Of a stretch of 64,000 nt of DNA, positions 18,436 through 26,699 are shown piece after piece. This DNA is from Microcoleus vaginatus PCC 9802. Its GTDB lineage: Bacteria > Cyanobacteriota > Cyanobacteriia > Cyanobacteriales > Microcoleaceae. The first letter of the stretch is position 1. The number at the start of each line of letters is the position of its first letter. A program made the translations under genes and the position numbers. The stretch lies in contig CP031740.1 in the NCBI GenBank assembly GCA_022701275.1, positions 3,607,001-3,671,000 of the forward strand, given 5' to 3'. The notes beneath the pieces are model-generated. The model saw only the letters and a program-made list of their open reading frames with translations, had not been told where the DNA came from and ran no database searches.

Positions 18436-20637
18436 ATGCTAAAAAGACGCCGGGCCCGATTTTCTGTTTTAATCAGCGTTTCAGTTTGCGTTATTGCGAT
18501 CGGCTCTTTGGTTGCTGCGATGAAATGGATGGGTTTGGGCTCATTCCAGAAGGCCGAGCAGCCCCTGGAAGGAGCGAATTCCGAATCGCAAGTCAAGATG
18601 CTGGTGTCGCTGTCACCGAGTGAGCGATCGGCAAAATTAGTTGAACTCGCAGCTACTCAGTCTGCAAGTACAAACCCGCAGCAGCAAATCTCCCCTCAAA
18701 GCCGCGCCCGCTACCTGCTTGCCAGCGATTTAATCCAGCAAGGAAATGCCGCCAAAGCATTAAACTTATTGGACAAATTAGAGCAAGAATATCCGGTTTT
18801 AGCTGCTCACATTGCCCTAAAAAGAGCGGAAGCCTACCAATTGACTGGCGACAAAGGCAAAGCCCAAAAAGCTTGGCAGGAACTGCTCAAAAACTATCCG
18901 AGCGACCCGGTAGCAGCGGAAGCTTTATATGTTTTAGGCAAGTCAAAACCGGAATATTGGCAACAGGCAATTACTGAATTTCCCGCTCATCCCCGCAGCG
19001 TAGAAATTGCCCTCCGCAAGTTAAAAGAAAATCCCAATCAGCCGCAGTTGATGCTGCTCGTAGCAAAATACGGTCATTATGTCAAAGACTACGGGACAAT
19101 TTTGGAACAACTGGTGCAGCGAAACAGCGCCACTTTAAAACCGGAAGATTGGGAAGAAATTGCCTTTGGCTATTGGGAAAAACAAGATTATGGCAAAGGA
19201 GCTATTGCTTACGGGAAAGCTCCCCGCAACGCCAAAAATCTTTACCGAAAAGCTCGCGGTTTGTGGCTCGACGGAAAAATCCCGGAATCGAGAATTGCCT
19301 ATCAAGAATTAGTGCGGGAGTTTCCCGATGCCGAAGATACTGGTTTGGGTTTAATTCGGCTATCGCGGCTGAGCGAACCGAAAGAAGCGATCGTTTTGCT
19401 CGATCGAGTTATTAGCAAATTCCCCAATTATGCCCCCGAAGCTTTGTTAGATAAATCCCAACTTCTCGACAAAGCACGCAGCGGTCAATCCGCCTCAGAT
19501 ACCCGCAAGTTGCTATTGACAAAATACAACAATTCTGATAAAGCAGGCGAATTGCGGTGGACGATCGCCCAGCAGTTTGCCAAAGGCGGAGATTTAAAAT
19601 CAGCTTGGCAGTGGGCGAGAGAATTAACCACCCACAATCCCGACAGCGAACAAGCTCCAGAAGCAGCATTTTGGGTCGGGAAATGGGCACAGCAACTCGG
19701 CCGCGAACAAGACGCCAAGACTGCATTTGACTACACGATCTTACGCTATCCAGAATCATATTTTGCGTGGCGATCGGCTGTACTTCTTGGCTGGCCAGTC
19801 GGAGACTTTACCACAGTCCGAGATTTGTCTCCCAATGTAGTGCGACCGCCTCAGCGCCCCGAACTAACTGCGGGTTCTCCTACGTTGAAAGAACTCTATC
19901 AATTAGGTCAAGATAGAGATGCTTGGACGCTGTGGCAAATAGAATTTATCGACCGCGTAGAACCAAGTATTGCCGAACAGTTTACCGACGGTTTAATGCG
20001 AGTTGCAGTCGGAGACAATTTAGACGGTTTGTGGATGGTTGGTAGTTTGCGACAGCGCGATAAACCAGATGATAGAACCCAATACCTGGAACTCAGACAG
20101 CAACCGATTTATTGGCAAGCACTTTATCCTTTTCCTTACTTAGAAACCATTGTCAAATGGTCCCAAGAACGCAAAATAAATCCTGTATTAGTAACAGCAT
20201 TAATCCGGCAAGAATCGCGGTTTATGCCCGCAATCAAATCATCAGTTGGCGCCACTGGTTTAATGCAAGTAATGCCAGAAACAGCAGCTTGGGTTGCCGC
20301 TCAAATCAGCCTCAAAAAGTATTCATTGGAGAATGTGGACGACAACGTTAAACTCGGTACGTGGTATTTGGATCACACTCACGACGAGTACAAGAATAAC
20401 TCGATGTTAGCTGTGGCGAGTTATAATGCCGGGCCAACCGCAGTATCAGATTGGTTGAAGAGGTTTAATTTTAGTGACCCGGATGCTTTTGCGGAAAAGA
20501 TTCCGTTTCCTGAAACGAAAGGATACGTAAAATCGGTGTTTGAGAATTACTGGAATTATCTGCGGATTTACAATCCAGAAGTTAATCAGTTAATGAGTGA
20601 GCATTATGCGGCTGCTCAGAAAAAAGCAAAGCCTTAG
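18436..20637 (+). CDS. Soluble lytic murein transglycosylase (Slt70-like)
   Basis: 733 residues from the ATG at 18436 (MLKRRRARF); the longer frame starts at TTG 18391 and would put 15 residues before the signal anchor. An Arg-rich start and one hydrophobic segment (about 10-32) suggest export or an N-terminal anchor. The middle is TPR/superhelical (ALNLLDKLEQEYP, AQKAWQELLKNYP). The C-terminal SLT domain has catalytic Glu593 in ALIRQESRF, then SSVGATGLMQVMPETA and ASYNAGP. Such enzymes cleave the MurNAc-GlcNAc bond of peptidoglycan to 1,6-anhydro ends during wall remodelling or recycling in the periplasm. It stands alone, with a hairpin (20664-20687) after its stop. Confidence 0.93.
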   Translation: MLKRRRARFSVLISVSVCVIAIGSLVAAMKWMGLGSFQKAEQPLEGANSESQVKMLVSLSPSERSAKLVELAATQSASTNPQQQISPQSRARYLLASDLIQQGNAAKALNLLDKLEQEYPVLAAHIALKRAEAYQLTGDKGKAQKAWQELLKNYPSDPVAAEALYVLGKSKPEYWQQAITEFPAHPRSVEIALRKLKENPNQPQLMLLVAKYGHYVKDYGTILEQLVQRNSATLKPEDWEEIAFGYWEKQDYGKGAIAYGKAPRNAKNLYRKARGLWLDGKIPESRIAYQELVREFPDAEDTGLGLIRLSRLSEPKEAIVLLDRVISKFPNYAPEALLDKSQLLDKARSGQSASDTRKLLLTKYNNSDKAGELRWTIAQQFAKGGDLKSAWQWARELTTHNPDSEQAPEAAFWVGKWAQQLGREQDAKTAFDYTILRYPESYFAWRSAVLLGWPVGDFTTVRDLSPNVVRPPQRPELTAGSPTLKELYQLGQDRDAWTLWQIEFIDRVEPSIAEQFTDGLMRVAVGDNLDGLWMVGSLRQRDKPDDRTQYLELRQQPIYWQALYPFPYLETIVKWSQERKINPVLVTALIRQESRFMPAIKSSVGATGLMQVMPETAAWVAAQISLKKYSLENVDDNVKLGTWYLDHTHDEYKNNSMLAVASYNAGPTAVSDWLKRFNFSDPDAFAEKIPFPETKGYVKSVFENYWNYLRIYNPEVNQLMSEHYAAAQKKAKP

Positions 20638-20663
20638 TAAATTTGGTGTAGGCTAAGCTTTCA

Positions 20664-20687
20664 GGAACGGACTCTCCGGCCCGTTCC
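20664..20687 (+). terminator. Terminator-like hairpin after the lytic transglycosylase
   Basis: 7-bp stem GGAACGG/CCGTTCC with a 10-base loop, 26 bases after the stop codon and followed by an A/T-rich stretch. Confidence 0.55.
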
Positions 20688-20784
20688 ACAAACAAATTTA
20701 TTTTGTGTATTGATTTTGTAGGTGGGCTTCTAGCCCGCCCCTACCAATCTTCCAGAAATTGAAAGTATGGAATGATAAAATAAA

Positions 20785-21282
20785 TCAGCGGCATCCCAAG
20801 GAATCACGAGTATAAATCCCTGTTTGAGAATTAATACCGCTGGCTTTTGTGCACAATTCTTTAATTTGTGAGCCGTCCATAATTGCGTCGGTAAAGTCAG
20901 CGCCGGTAATATCAACCCCCTCAAAAGTAGAACGCAGCAAAATTGTTTCCGCTAAAATGGCATCACTTAAATCGGCATTAGTAAATTTAACTTGATCTAT
21001 CATGGCATTAGTTAAATTTGCTCCGTGCAAATTCGCCTGAGTCATCACCGAAGCGCTCATAATTGCTCCCTGCAAATCGGCATTAGAAAAATTAGTCAAG
21101 TCCATATTAGCGTTAGAAAACTCGGCAGCGCGCAGCATTTGACCGGAAAAATCGCGTCTTGTCAGTTCGGCGTTGCTAAAGGACAACGGCGGAGCGTAAT
21201 ATTTAGATTGAGCCTGGGCTGGCTGCGGCAGGATGAAGATAGTTAGCGCCAAAAGGAATGCTGCTAGTTGCCGGAGTTTCAT
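20785..21282 (-). CDS. Exported pentapeptide-repeat protein
   Basis: 165 residues. A clear Sec signal peptide (hydrophobic 7-20, cleavage probably after AQA at 23-25) is followed by about 15 pentapeptide units of the A(N/D)Lxx form, for example FSNADLQGAIMSASVMTQAN and FTNADLSDAILAETI. These fold as a right-handed square beta-helix. The C-terminal tail has two Cys (in ELCTKASG and DSLGCR) that could form a disulfide. The design resembles thylakoid lumen pentapeptide proteins of cyanobacteria and chloroplasts; the function is unknown. It is transcribed alone, convergent with the transglycosylase. Confidence 0.88.
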   Translation of the reverse strand: MKLRQLAAFLLALTIFILPQPAQAQSKYYAPPLSFSNAELTRRDFSGQMLRAAEFSNANMDLTNFSNADLQGAIMSASVMTQANLHGANLTNAMIDQVKFTNADLSDAILAETILLRSTFEGVDITGADFTDAIMDGSQIKELCTKASGINSQTGIYTRDSLGCR

Positions 21283-21391
21283 AAGTCTGATATTCTCGCA
21301 AGGTGGGTATTTCGTAGTGTATCCCGAACTTTGGTCGATCGACTAAACAGTTAAAATCTTAATTAATAGTGATGGAGCTGAAAAAAAAGAT

Positions 21392-21760
21392 ATGCTAAGT
21401 TTTTTCTTAACTTGGATAGTAGCAGCGGTTTCGCTAATCATTACCGCTAACATTGTACCAGGTATGGCGGTGGTTAGCTTTCCGGCGGCGATGCTGGCTG
21501 CTGTTGTTATCGGATTGGTGAACGCGGTTGTCAAACCGATTATTACATTGCTGACGCTGCCTTTGACCATTATTACTTTAGGTTTGTTTTTGTTTGTTGT
21601 GAATGCAATTTCGCTTTCCCTGGCTTCGTCGTTAGCGGGTGCGTTCAATATCGGCTTTGCGGTTAACGGTTTTTGGCCGGCTGTGTGTGGTTCCATTGTG
21701 TTGTCATTTGTTTCTGGGGTCATCGGTCGATTTGTTAATGCCGATACTTTGTCTCAGTAA
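21392..21760 (+). CDS. Small four-helix membrane protein (phage holin family 4 / DUF360-like)
   Basis: 122 residues, almost entirely hydrophobic, with four predicted membrane helices separated by short loops. The second and third helices flank NAVVKPIITLLTLPL, the typical motif of the YvlD/holin-family-4 proteins. The start ATG at 21392 has GGAG about 13 bases upstream. Despite the family name there is no phage context here; the role is unknown. It reads toward, and ends 5 bases before, the convergent CbiG-like gene. Confidence 0.85.
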   Translation: MLSFFLTWIVAAVSLIITANIVPGMAVVSFPAAMLAAVVIGLVNAVVKPIITLLTLPLTIITLGLFLFVVNAISLSLASSLAGAFNIGFAVNGFWPAVCGSIVLSFVSGVIGRFVNADTLSQ

Positions 21761-21764
21761 TAAA

Positions 21765-22556
21765 TTATCCCAGATACTCGATCGGGCAAACTGCAACCGC
21801 TACTGTTACCCCAGAACCCGCCCTAGCCCCTCCTTGTGAAAGGGGGGGATTTTTGGTGCGAAATATTTGTTTAGGAACTAAGAGGGGATTTGAACCGCAC
21901 ATAAACGCAAATGGACGCTGATGATTGATTGATATCTGCGTATATTCGCCTTCATCTGCGGTTAAATTTTCTTCTCTAACTGCACAAAGTGCAGCAGCTT
22001 CTGCTACGCTGGGCGTCCCGACTGCTTTTGCTGCAATATTTGAAGGGTTGGGGACTTCTACGGAACTTAAAATGTCCGCCGCAAAGGTTTTTAACGGCCA
22101 ATTTCGCTCTTGACAAAGTTCTAACAAGCCCACTTCACCTGCTTTAGTGTCTATTGTAGCAATACCTGCGATCGCACTTTCGGCTAAATGATAAGCACGG
22201 CATACTTGTTTAATCGCTGTTTCGATTAATTCTCGCCCTGTTCCGCGTTCGCAACCTATCCCTATCCACAACACTCTCGGATGCCACTGAACCTTTGGCA
22301 AAGCAGATTCCGGCGAAAATCTTCTCTGGGTGAAACTAATCCAAATTCTGGCTTTGATAGTTGATAAAATTTCCCCCTCCCAACACAAAGAATGTTTTTC
22401 TGGCAGACTGTTTTGCCACAAAGTAGAACCCACTTCTTGAATTACTTCGACAGTTTCTCCTCTAGCCATAGCCGCCGCCACTCCAGTCCAGTCACCTTCG
22501 CCCCGCCTCCAACCGCTGGGAATGTCTAGTATATCTAAAGTAAATTCATCGCTCAT
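21765..22556 (-). CDS. cbiG: CbiG-type cobalamin biosynthesis protein, core and C-terminal domains
   Basis: 263 residues. The C-terminal CbiG/CobE domain is clear: LWIGIGCERGTGRELIETAI, IATIDTKAGEVGL, and VGTPSVAEAAAL. The front has the middle CbiG segment (ETVEVIQEVGSTLWQNSLP). CbiG opens the ring of cobalt-precorrin-5A with release of acetaldehyde in anaerobic-type B12 synthesis. The classical N-terminal CbiG domain is missing or very short, and in many cyanobacteria CbiG is instead fused to CobJ, so this is either a short form or a split piece. The last 30 or so residues (KNPPLSQGGARAGSGV and on) are translated from a dispersed repeat, not from conserved CbiG sequence. No B12 riboswitch is seen upstream. 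Confidence 0.75.
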   Translation of the reverse strand: MSDEFTLDILDIPSGWRRGEGDWTGVAAAMARGETVEVIQEVGSTLWQNSLPEKHSLCWEGEILSTIKARIWISFTQRRFSPESALPKVQWHPRVLWIGIGCERGTGRELIETAIKQVCRAYHLAESAIAGIATIDTKAGEVGLLELCQERNWPLKTFAADILSSVEVPNPSNIAAKAVGTPSVAEAAALCAVREENLTADEGEYTQISINHQRPFAFMCGSNPLLVPKQIFRTKNPPLSQGGARAGSGVTVAVAVCPIEYLG

Positions 22557-22636
22557 TATTCAGTTATCTCTTCTGTAGTTTCACTGCGACCGTAATCTTC
22601 AAAAAAAATTAACACTCTGTTTAGTGAAAATTTTGG

Positions 22637-22642
22637 TATAAT
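22637..22642 (+). promoter_or_regulatory. Extended -10 promoter candidate
   Basis: TGGTATAAT forms an extended -10, 34 bases before the ATG of the 120-residue repeat protein. No good -35 box is seen. The matching place before the second copy reads TGTACAAA, so the copies may differ in strength. Confidence 0.45.
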
Positions 22643-22676
22643 TGTAGCACCCACTACAAAAAATCAAACATTTAAG

Positions 22677-23039
22677 ATGGTAGAACTAAATAAGTTACTG
22701 TTAGAGTTTGAAAGCAACCTCAAATCGGAAGGAGTCACAAAAGAATGGAAAGAGCGCCGGCCAAGTTGGGTTAGCGATGTGGCAGCATCAGTTAACTTGA
22801 CATATCTAGCAGAATTGCTAGTTGAATTGGAATCAAAGTTGCAGGGAGAATCGGTTGATATTCAGTGGTCTGAGCGTCGCAACCGTTGGGTAGAAGAATG
22901 TCTGGGAGCATCTATTGTTCAAGAAGTCTCAAGTTTATTGCTGGAACTAGAAACCAATACTAATTCGGAAGCTATGGCTGATGAATGGCCACACAATCGC
23001 GAGAATTGGGTACAGCAAATGCACAAGTTTAACGAGTAG
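22677..23039 (+). CDS. Unrecognised 120-residue protein of three 40-residue repeats (copy 1)
   Basis: I do not recognise a family. The protein is exactly 3 x 40 residues. Each unit has LLxEFE or LLxELE at 7-12, Trp at 24, Arg at 28 and Trp-Val at 31-32: unit 1 LLLEFES..EWKERRPSWV, unit 2 LLVELES..QWSERRNRWV, unit 3 LLLELET..EWPHNRENWV. The units look like amphipathic helix pairs, acidic overall, with no signal peptide or membrane segment, so a soluble helical protein is likely. It faces a truncated tetR end, and a diverged copy follows 370 bases on. Being next to an intact TetR gene may mean it is regulated by or acts with that repressor; this is only inference. Confidence 0.8.
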   Translation: MVELNKLLLEFESNLKSEGVTKEWKERRPSWVSDVAASVNLTYLAELLVELESKLQGESVDIQWSERRNRWVEECLGASIVQEVSSLLLELETNTNSEAMADEWPHNRENWVQQMHKFNE

Positions 23040-23089
23040 TTTCCAGGAGTCAGAGCCTGCAAATATGCGTTGCCAGGCTCTAAAATTTC

Positions 23090-23332
23090 CTAATGACTAA
23101 TCACTAATTCTTCATCTTTCAGCAAAACCCCATTCAGAAAAATATCAGCGAGTCCTTCAGCCATTTCGTGCATTTGTGGCCGAGAAGCATTCGGCTCCAT
23201 AATCGTATTTTGACTGAAGCACGCGACTGCAAACATTCCCCAAAATACCTGAGCGACAATCTTCGGATTCATCTTTAGATAAACTTGTTTTTCCATCGCA
23301 GTTTTCCAAAAAACCTCAGCCACATCGCTCAT
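23090..23332 (-). pseudogene. Truncated tetR (C-terminal ligand-domain part only)
   Basis: Eighty codons from an internal Met match the last 74 residues of the intact TetR at 23881-24498 at most positions, for example MNPKIVAQVF, FSQNTIMEPNAS and EGLADIFLNGVL. The DNA-binding domain is absent: similarity stops at the codon before MSDVAE, where the sequence changes to the leader of the second repeat-protein gene. The C-terminus gained ELVISH. It is best read as a by-product of the tandem duplication. Expression as a dimerisation-only fragment is possible in principle, as the frame is still open. Confidence 0.85.
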
Positions 23333-23407
23333 TATAAAAAACGAACAGTCTCAATCAATAAAATTTGTACAAAAATAGCACAAACTGCAAACAAGACAAA
23401 ATTTAAT

Positions 23408-23770
23408 ATGGTAGAACTAAACCAATTACTGTTAGAGTTTGAATCCCACCTAAACGGGGACGCAGTGACGGAAGAATGGAAAGAACCTCGCCACTATTGG
23501 ATGAGGGAGGTGTCAGCAGCTATTGACGAAAAACACCTGGCAAAATTGCTAGTTGAATTAGAATCAAATTTTCAGCGTGAAGCGGTACAAAGTTACTGGA
23601 AAATGATCCGGGAAAGTTGGGTAGAAGAATGTCATATAGCATCGACGCTTGAAGAAGTATCAAGTCTCTTGCTGGAACTTGAAAGCAATACAACTTGGGA
23701 AGTAATGACGGATGAATGGCAGCAAAATCGTGAGAGTTGGGTGCAACAAATGTACGAGTTTATAGAGTAA
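23408..23770 (+). CDS. Unrecognised 120-residue protein of three 40-residue repeats (copy 2)
   Basis: The ATG at 23408 is chosen because it gives MVELNQLLLEFES, matching copy 1; the longer frame from 23285 runs through the truncated tetR. It again has exactly 3 x 40 residues with LL.E(F/L)ES at 7-13 of each unit, Trp24, Arg28 and W(V/M) at 31-32: EWKEPRHYWM, YWKMIRESWV, EWQQNRESWV. Each unit is closer to the same-numbered unit of copy 1 than to the other units, so the internal triplication is older than the gene duplication. Length and repeat frame are conserved in both copies while surface residues differ, which suggests both are under selection. It converges on the intact tetR, with a shared hairpin between. 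Confidence 0.8.
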   Translation: MVELNQLLLEFESHLNGDAVTEEWKEPRHYWMREVSAAIDEKHLAKLLVELESNFQREAVQSYWKMIRESWVEECHIASTLEEVSSLLLELESNTTWEVMTDEWQQNRESWVQQMYEFIE

Positions 23771-23807
23771 CTGGTGATTGGTGATTGTGATTGTGATTGG
23801 TTGGTGG

Positions 23808-23830
23808 TTATTGGTTATAATAACCAATAA
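23808..23830. terminator. Bidirectional hairpin between the repeat-protein gene and tetR
   Basis: A perfect 10-bp stem TTATTGGTTA/TAACCAATAA with a 3-base loop, between two convergent stop codons. It is part of a TGACTAA/CCAATAA-rich repeat tract (to 23880). Confidence 0.55.
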
Positions 23831-23880
23831 CGCACAAATAACAACCAACAAATGACTAATGACCAATGACTAATGACTAA

Positions 23881-24498
23881 TTATTCATCCTTGACTAAAA
23901 CCCCATTCAGAAAAATATCTGCGAGGCCTTCGGCCATTTCCTGCATTTGCTGCGGTGAAGCATTCGGCTCCATAATCGTATTTTGACTGAAACCTGCAAC
24001 TGCAAACATTCCCAAAAATACCTGAGCGACAATCTTCGGATTCATCTTCCGATAAACTCCTTTTTCCATCGCCGTTTCAAAAAAAGCCTCAGCCACATCG
24101 CTCATTTTTCCGATGACTTCCAACTGAATTCTGTCGCGCAAATCCGGGTGAAATTGCGCCTCCAAAAAACACACCCGCATCATGTCGCTATTCTCGCGGA
24201 TATTCAGCATCCGTCGCCGCATCACCTGAGCCACTGCTTTGTAACTGCCCATCTCGCTCAATTCGGTCAGCAAATCCGTCAGCAACTCCACCCATCCTTC
24301 CGTCGCCACCTCAATCAAAATCGCTTTTTTATTATCAAAATGCCGAAATAGCGTACCCTCTGCCACCCCCGACGCCGCGGCTAAATCGCGAGTTGTCGTG
24401 CCGTCGTATCCGCTGCGGGCAAACAAGCGCTGAGCGGCTTGTAAAATCCGCTTCTTGGTTTCTGTTTCAGAAGGAGGAGACTGATTAAAAATTCGCAT
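23881..24498 (-). CDS. TetR/AcrR-family transcriptional regulator
   Basis: 205 residues. The N-terminal helix-turn-helix domain (about 14-60) has the family pattern: RILQAAQRLFARSGYDGTTT, RDLAAASGVAEGTLFRHF and a closing KKAIL. The C-terminal all-helical domain would bind a ligand and dimerise. The ligand cannot be predicted. Its 3' half has been copied into the truncated gene at 23090. It is convergent with the 120-residue repeat-protein gene and divergent from the M16 peptidase pair starting at 24781, so either could be under its control. No clear palindromic operator was found by eye in the 280-base upstream gap. Confidence 0.9.
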   Translation of the reverse strand: MRIFNQSPPSETETKKRILQAAQRLFARSGYDGTTTRDLAAASGVAEGTLFRHFDNKKAILIEVATEGWVELLTDLLTELSEMGSYKAVAQVMRRRMLNIRENSDMMRVCFLEAQFHPDLRDRIQLEVIGKMSDVAEAFFETAMEKGVYRKMNPKIVAQVFLGMFAVAGFSQNTIMEPNASPQQMQEMAEGLADIFLNGVLVKDE

Positions 24499-24747
24499 GG
24501 CTTTGCAATCGGTAATTGGCGACTTGGATCTACGGGCTCGGGACTGAAGGGCTAAATAATGTTAAGTTTTAAGTTGTGCGCGACTTTAATCCCCAACTTA
24601 AAACTCCTGGCCGGGCCCCAGACCCTTTGTGAGATTTGCTGTATCAGCCTAACATCTGCAGCGCAACAGATCGCTTATGCTTCCAAAAATCTTTATCCTG
24701 AGAAAAGAATCCCTGGCCACCGAGTACAAACATTTTTTTGTTTGACA

Positions 24748-24780
24748 CTCCAAAATCTAAAATCTAAAATCTAAAATCGA
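24748..24780. repeat. STRR-type heptamer tract (AAAATCT)n
   Basis: About four head-to-tail copies of AAAATCT directly before the M16 peptidase start codon. Shorter or reverse-complement tracts of the same unit lie near 16735, 37650 and 42220. Confidence 0.75.
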
Positions 24781-26376
24781 ATGACCCCGCAGTTCCAAAA
24801 ACCCCGTGAAGCGAAGCTATCCCGTAGGGAATCGCCCGATCGCCAAACTCGATTCATAGCCTCCCTGCTGGCCGCTGTACTGCTGTGGTGGGGACTTTCC
24901 CCCGAAATCGCCCTCGCCCGCTCCAACCCGGCTAGCGGCTCCCAAGCAGTCTCTGTTCAACCATCACTCGATCGAGTAATCAGCCAAGTCAGCGAATTTA
25001 AGCTCGACAACGGCATGAAATTCATCGTACTCGAAAGGCCCAGAGCGCCCGTAGCATCGTTTCTGATTCACGCCGATGTGGGTGGAGCAAACGAACCCGA
25101 CGGTCAAACAGGTGTCGCTCACTATCTCGAACATTTAGCCTTCAAAGGCACGCCAAAAATCGGCACTACCGACTACCAAGCCGAAAAGCCGCTGCTAGAA
25201 AAACAAGACCAACTTTTCGAGCAAATGCAAGCAGCCAAGGCCAGGGGCAAAACTGAAGAAGTCGCCCAATTAAAAGCAGAATTTGACAAAGTTGAAGCCG
25301 AAGCTTCGCAATTTGTCAAGCGCAATGAACTCGGCAAAATAGTGGAACAAGCAGGCGGAGTCGGACTAAATGCCGCTACTTCCGCCGACGCCACAATGTA
25401 TTTTTACAGCCTTCCAGCTAATAAGTTAGAAATGTGGATGTCGCTGGAATCCGAGCGATTTCTAGAACCAGTATTTCGGGAATTTTACAAAGAAAAACAG
25501 GTAATTTTAGAAGAGCGCAGGCTGCGAACCGAGAATTCTCCGATCGGACAAATGGTTGAAGTTTTTGCCAACAAAGCTTTCTCTGCTCATCCCTACCGCC
25601 GCCCCGTAATTGGCTACACTGAAGACATTAAAAACCTCAGCCGCAGCGACGTGCAGAAGTTTTTCGAGACTCACTACGTCCCCAGCAAGCTGACTGTGGC
25701 GGTGGTAGGAGACGTGAAAGCTTCGGAGGTGAAGCGACTCGCTCAAATTTATTTCGGCCGTTACAAGGCGAAACCAGCCCCTCCAGAATTGCAGATTGTC
25801 GAACCTTCCCAAACGCAAACTCAGGAAGTCACGCTGCAATTAAAAACTCAACCTTGGTATTTGGAAGGATACCACAAACCGGCGATGAATCATCCCGACA
25901 ATGCGATTTATGAAATGATTGGTTCTTTGCTCAGCGATGGCCGCACTTCTCGACTTTACAAATCTTTGGTAGAACAGCAGCAATTGGCGCTGGTGGCTCA
26001 AGGTTCCAGCGGTTATCCAGGGGAAAAGTATCCGAATTTGATGTTATTTTACGCTCAAACTGCTCCGGGCCGCACGGTTGATGAAGTAGCCTCCGCTTTG
26101 AGCAAGGAAATCGAGCGCCTGAAAACAGAGCCGGTTTCTGCTTTGGAATTGGAGCGCGTGAAAACTCAGGCGAGAGCCGATTTATTGCGATCGCTCAATT
26201 CTAATATGGGCATGGCATTTGCGCTGGTGGACTATCAAGTGAAAACCGGTTCGTGGCAAAATTTGTTCAAGGAATTGGATGCGATCGCGGCTGTTACTCC
26301 CGCTGACATTCAGCGTGTCGCTCAGGCAACTTTCCGCCCGGAAAATCGTACTATTGGCAAGCTTTTGCCACTGTAA
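24781..26376 (+). CDS. M16 zinc peptidase, active subunit
   Basis: 531 residues. A hydrophobic segment (25-37) ending in ALA near 44-46 indicates export to the periplasm. The inverted zinc motif HYLEH is at 114-118, with the downstream Glu in the VILEERR segment near 244, preceded by a charged coiled insert (about 135-180). M16 enzymes of the M16B type work as two-gene pairs, and the next gene is the partner without the motif. They degrade short peptides or process exported peptides. The residues REAKLSRRESP near the N-terminus come from a dispersed palindromic DNA repeat that has been read into the protein. No Shine-Dalgarno is visible; the start directly follows an AAAATCT tract. Confidence 0.93.
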   Translation: MTPQFQKPREAKLSRRESPDRQTRFIASLLAAVLLWWGLSPEIALARSNPASGSQAVSVQPSLDRVISQVSEFKLDNGMKFIVLERPRAPVASFLIHADVGGANEPDGQTGVAHYLEHLAFKGTPKIGTTDYQAEKPLLEKQDQLFEQMQAAKARGKTEEVAQLKAEFDKVEAEASQFVKRNELGKIVEQAGGVGLNAATSADATMYFYSLPANKLEMWMSLESERFLEPVFREFYKEKQVILEERRLRTENSPIGQMVEVFANKAFSAHPYRRPVIGYTEDIKNLSRSDVQKFFETHYVPSKLTVAVVGDVKASEVKRLAQIYFGRYKAKPAPPELQIVEPSQTQTQEVTLQLKTQPWYLEGYHKPAMNHPDNAIYEMIGSLLSDGRTSRLYKSLVEQQQLALVAQGSSGYPGEKYPNLMLFYAQTAPGRTVDEVASALSKEIERLKTEPVSALELERVKTQARADLLRSLNSNMGMAFALVDYQVKTGSWQNLFKELDAIAAVTPADIQRVAQATFRPENRTIGKLLPL

Positions 26377-26456
26377 GAAGAAGGAAGAAGGAAGAGGGAA
26401 GAAGGAAGAAGGAAGAGGGAAGAGGGAAGAGGGAAGAAGGAAGAAGGAAGAAAGAA
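26376..26456. repeat. STRR-type heptamer tract (GGAAGAA/GGAAGAG)n
   Basis: About ten head-to-tail heptamers, purine-only on the plus strand, right after the M16 stop codon. The 322-base gap to the next M16 gene holds no gene otherwise; an AGGAG lies just before the next ATG. Confidence 0.9.
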
Positions 26457-26699
26457 AACTCGTTTCCCGACTCTGCCCATTCCTGACAACTTAACGTAAA
26501 ACCGATAGTCCGGCAGGAGTTGAAACAAGAGCCTCAAAGCTAAAGTCCTCTTGCATAGGACTAATGAGTTCTTCAGTCCTCCTCGCTGTGGACTTTAGCT
26601 ATAAGCCCCGTGGAATTCATTCCCTGGCGGACCAGAGGCTTAAGTTGTCACCAATGAGCTCTGCCTCGCTATGTCACAATATAAAACTTAGGAGAAAGA

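Larger units (their letters stand above)
22622..23334. repeat. First copy of a tandem segmental duplication
   Basis: This segment (promoter, 120-residue gene, end of a tetR) is repeated in diverged form at about 23340-24120. Both copies begin with a similar leader (AGCAC ... CTGCAAACA / AGCAC ... CTACAAAAA) and ATGGTAGAACTAAA, and both end inside tetR at the codons for MSDVAE. Confidence 0.85.

Noticed and set aside
21392..21760. Phage holin as a sign of a prophage
   Set aside because: No phage genes, integrase or attachment sites nearby; the family is common on cyanobacterial chromosomes.
22557..22676. Possible cobalamin riboswitch before the CbiG-like gene
   Set aside because: The 120-base gap has no B12-box-like motif and is A/T-rich; it is shared with the divergent repeat-protein promoter.
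26376..26456. Tandem repeats that could be taken for a CRISPR array
   Set aside because: The units are 7 bases, head to tail, with no unique spacers and no cas genes.
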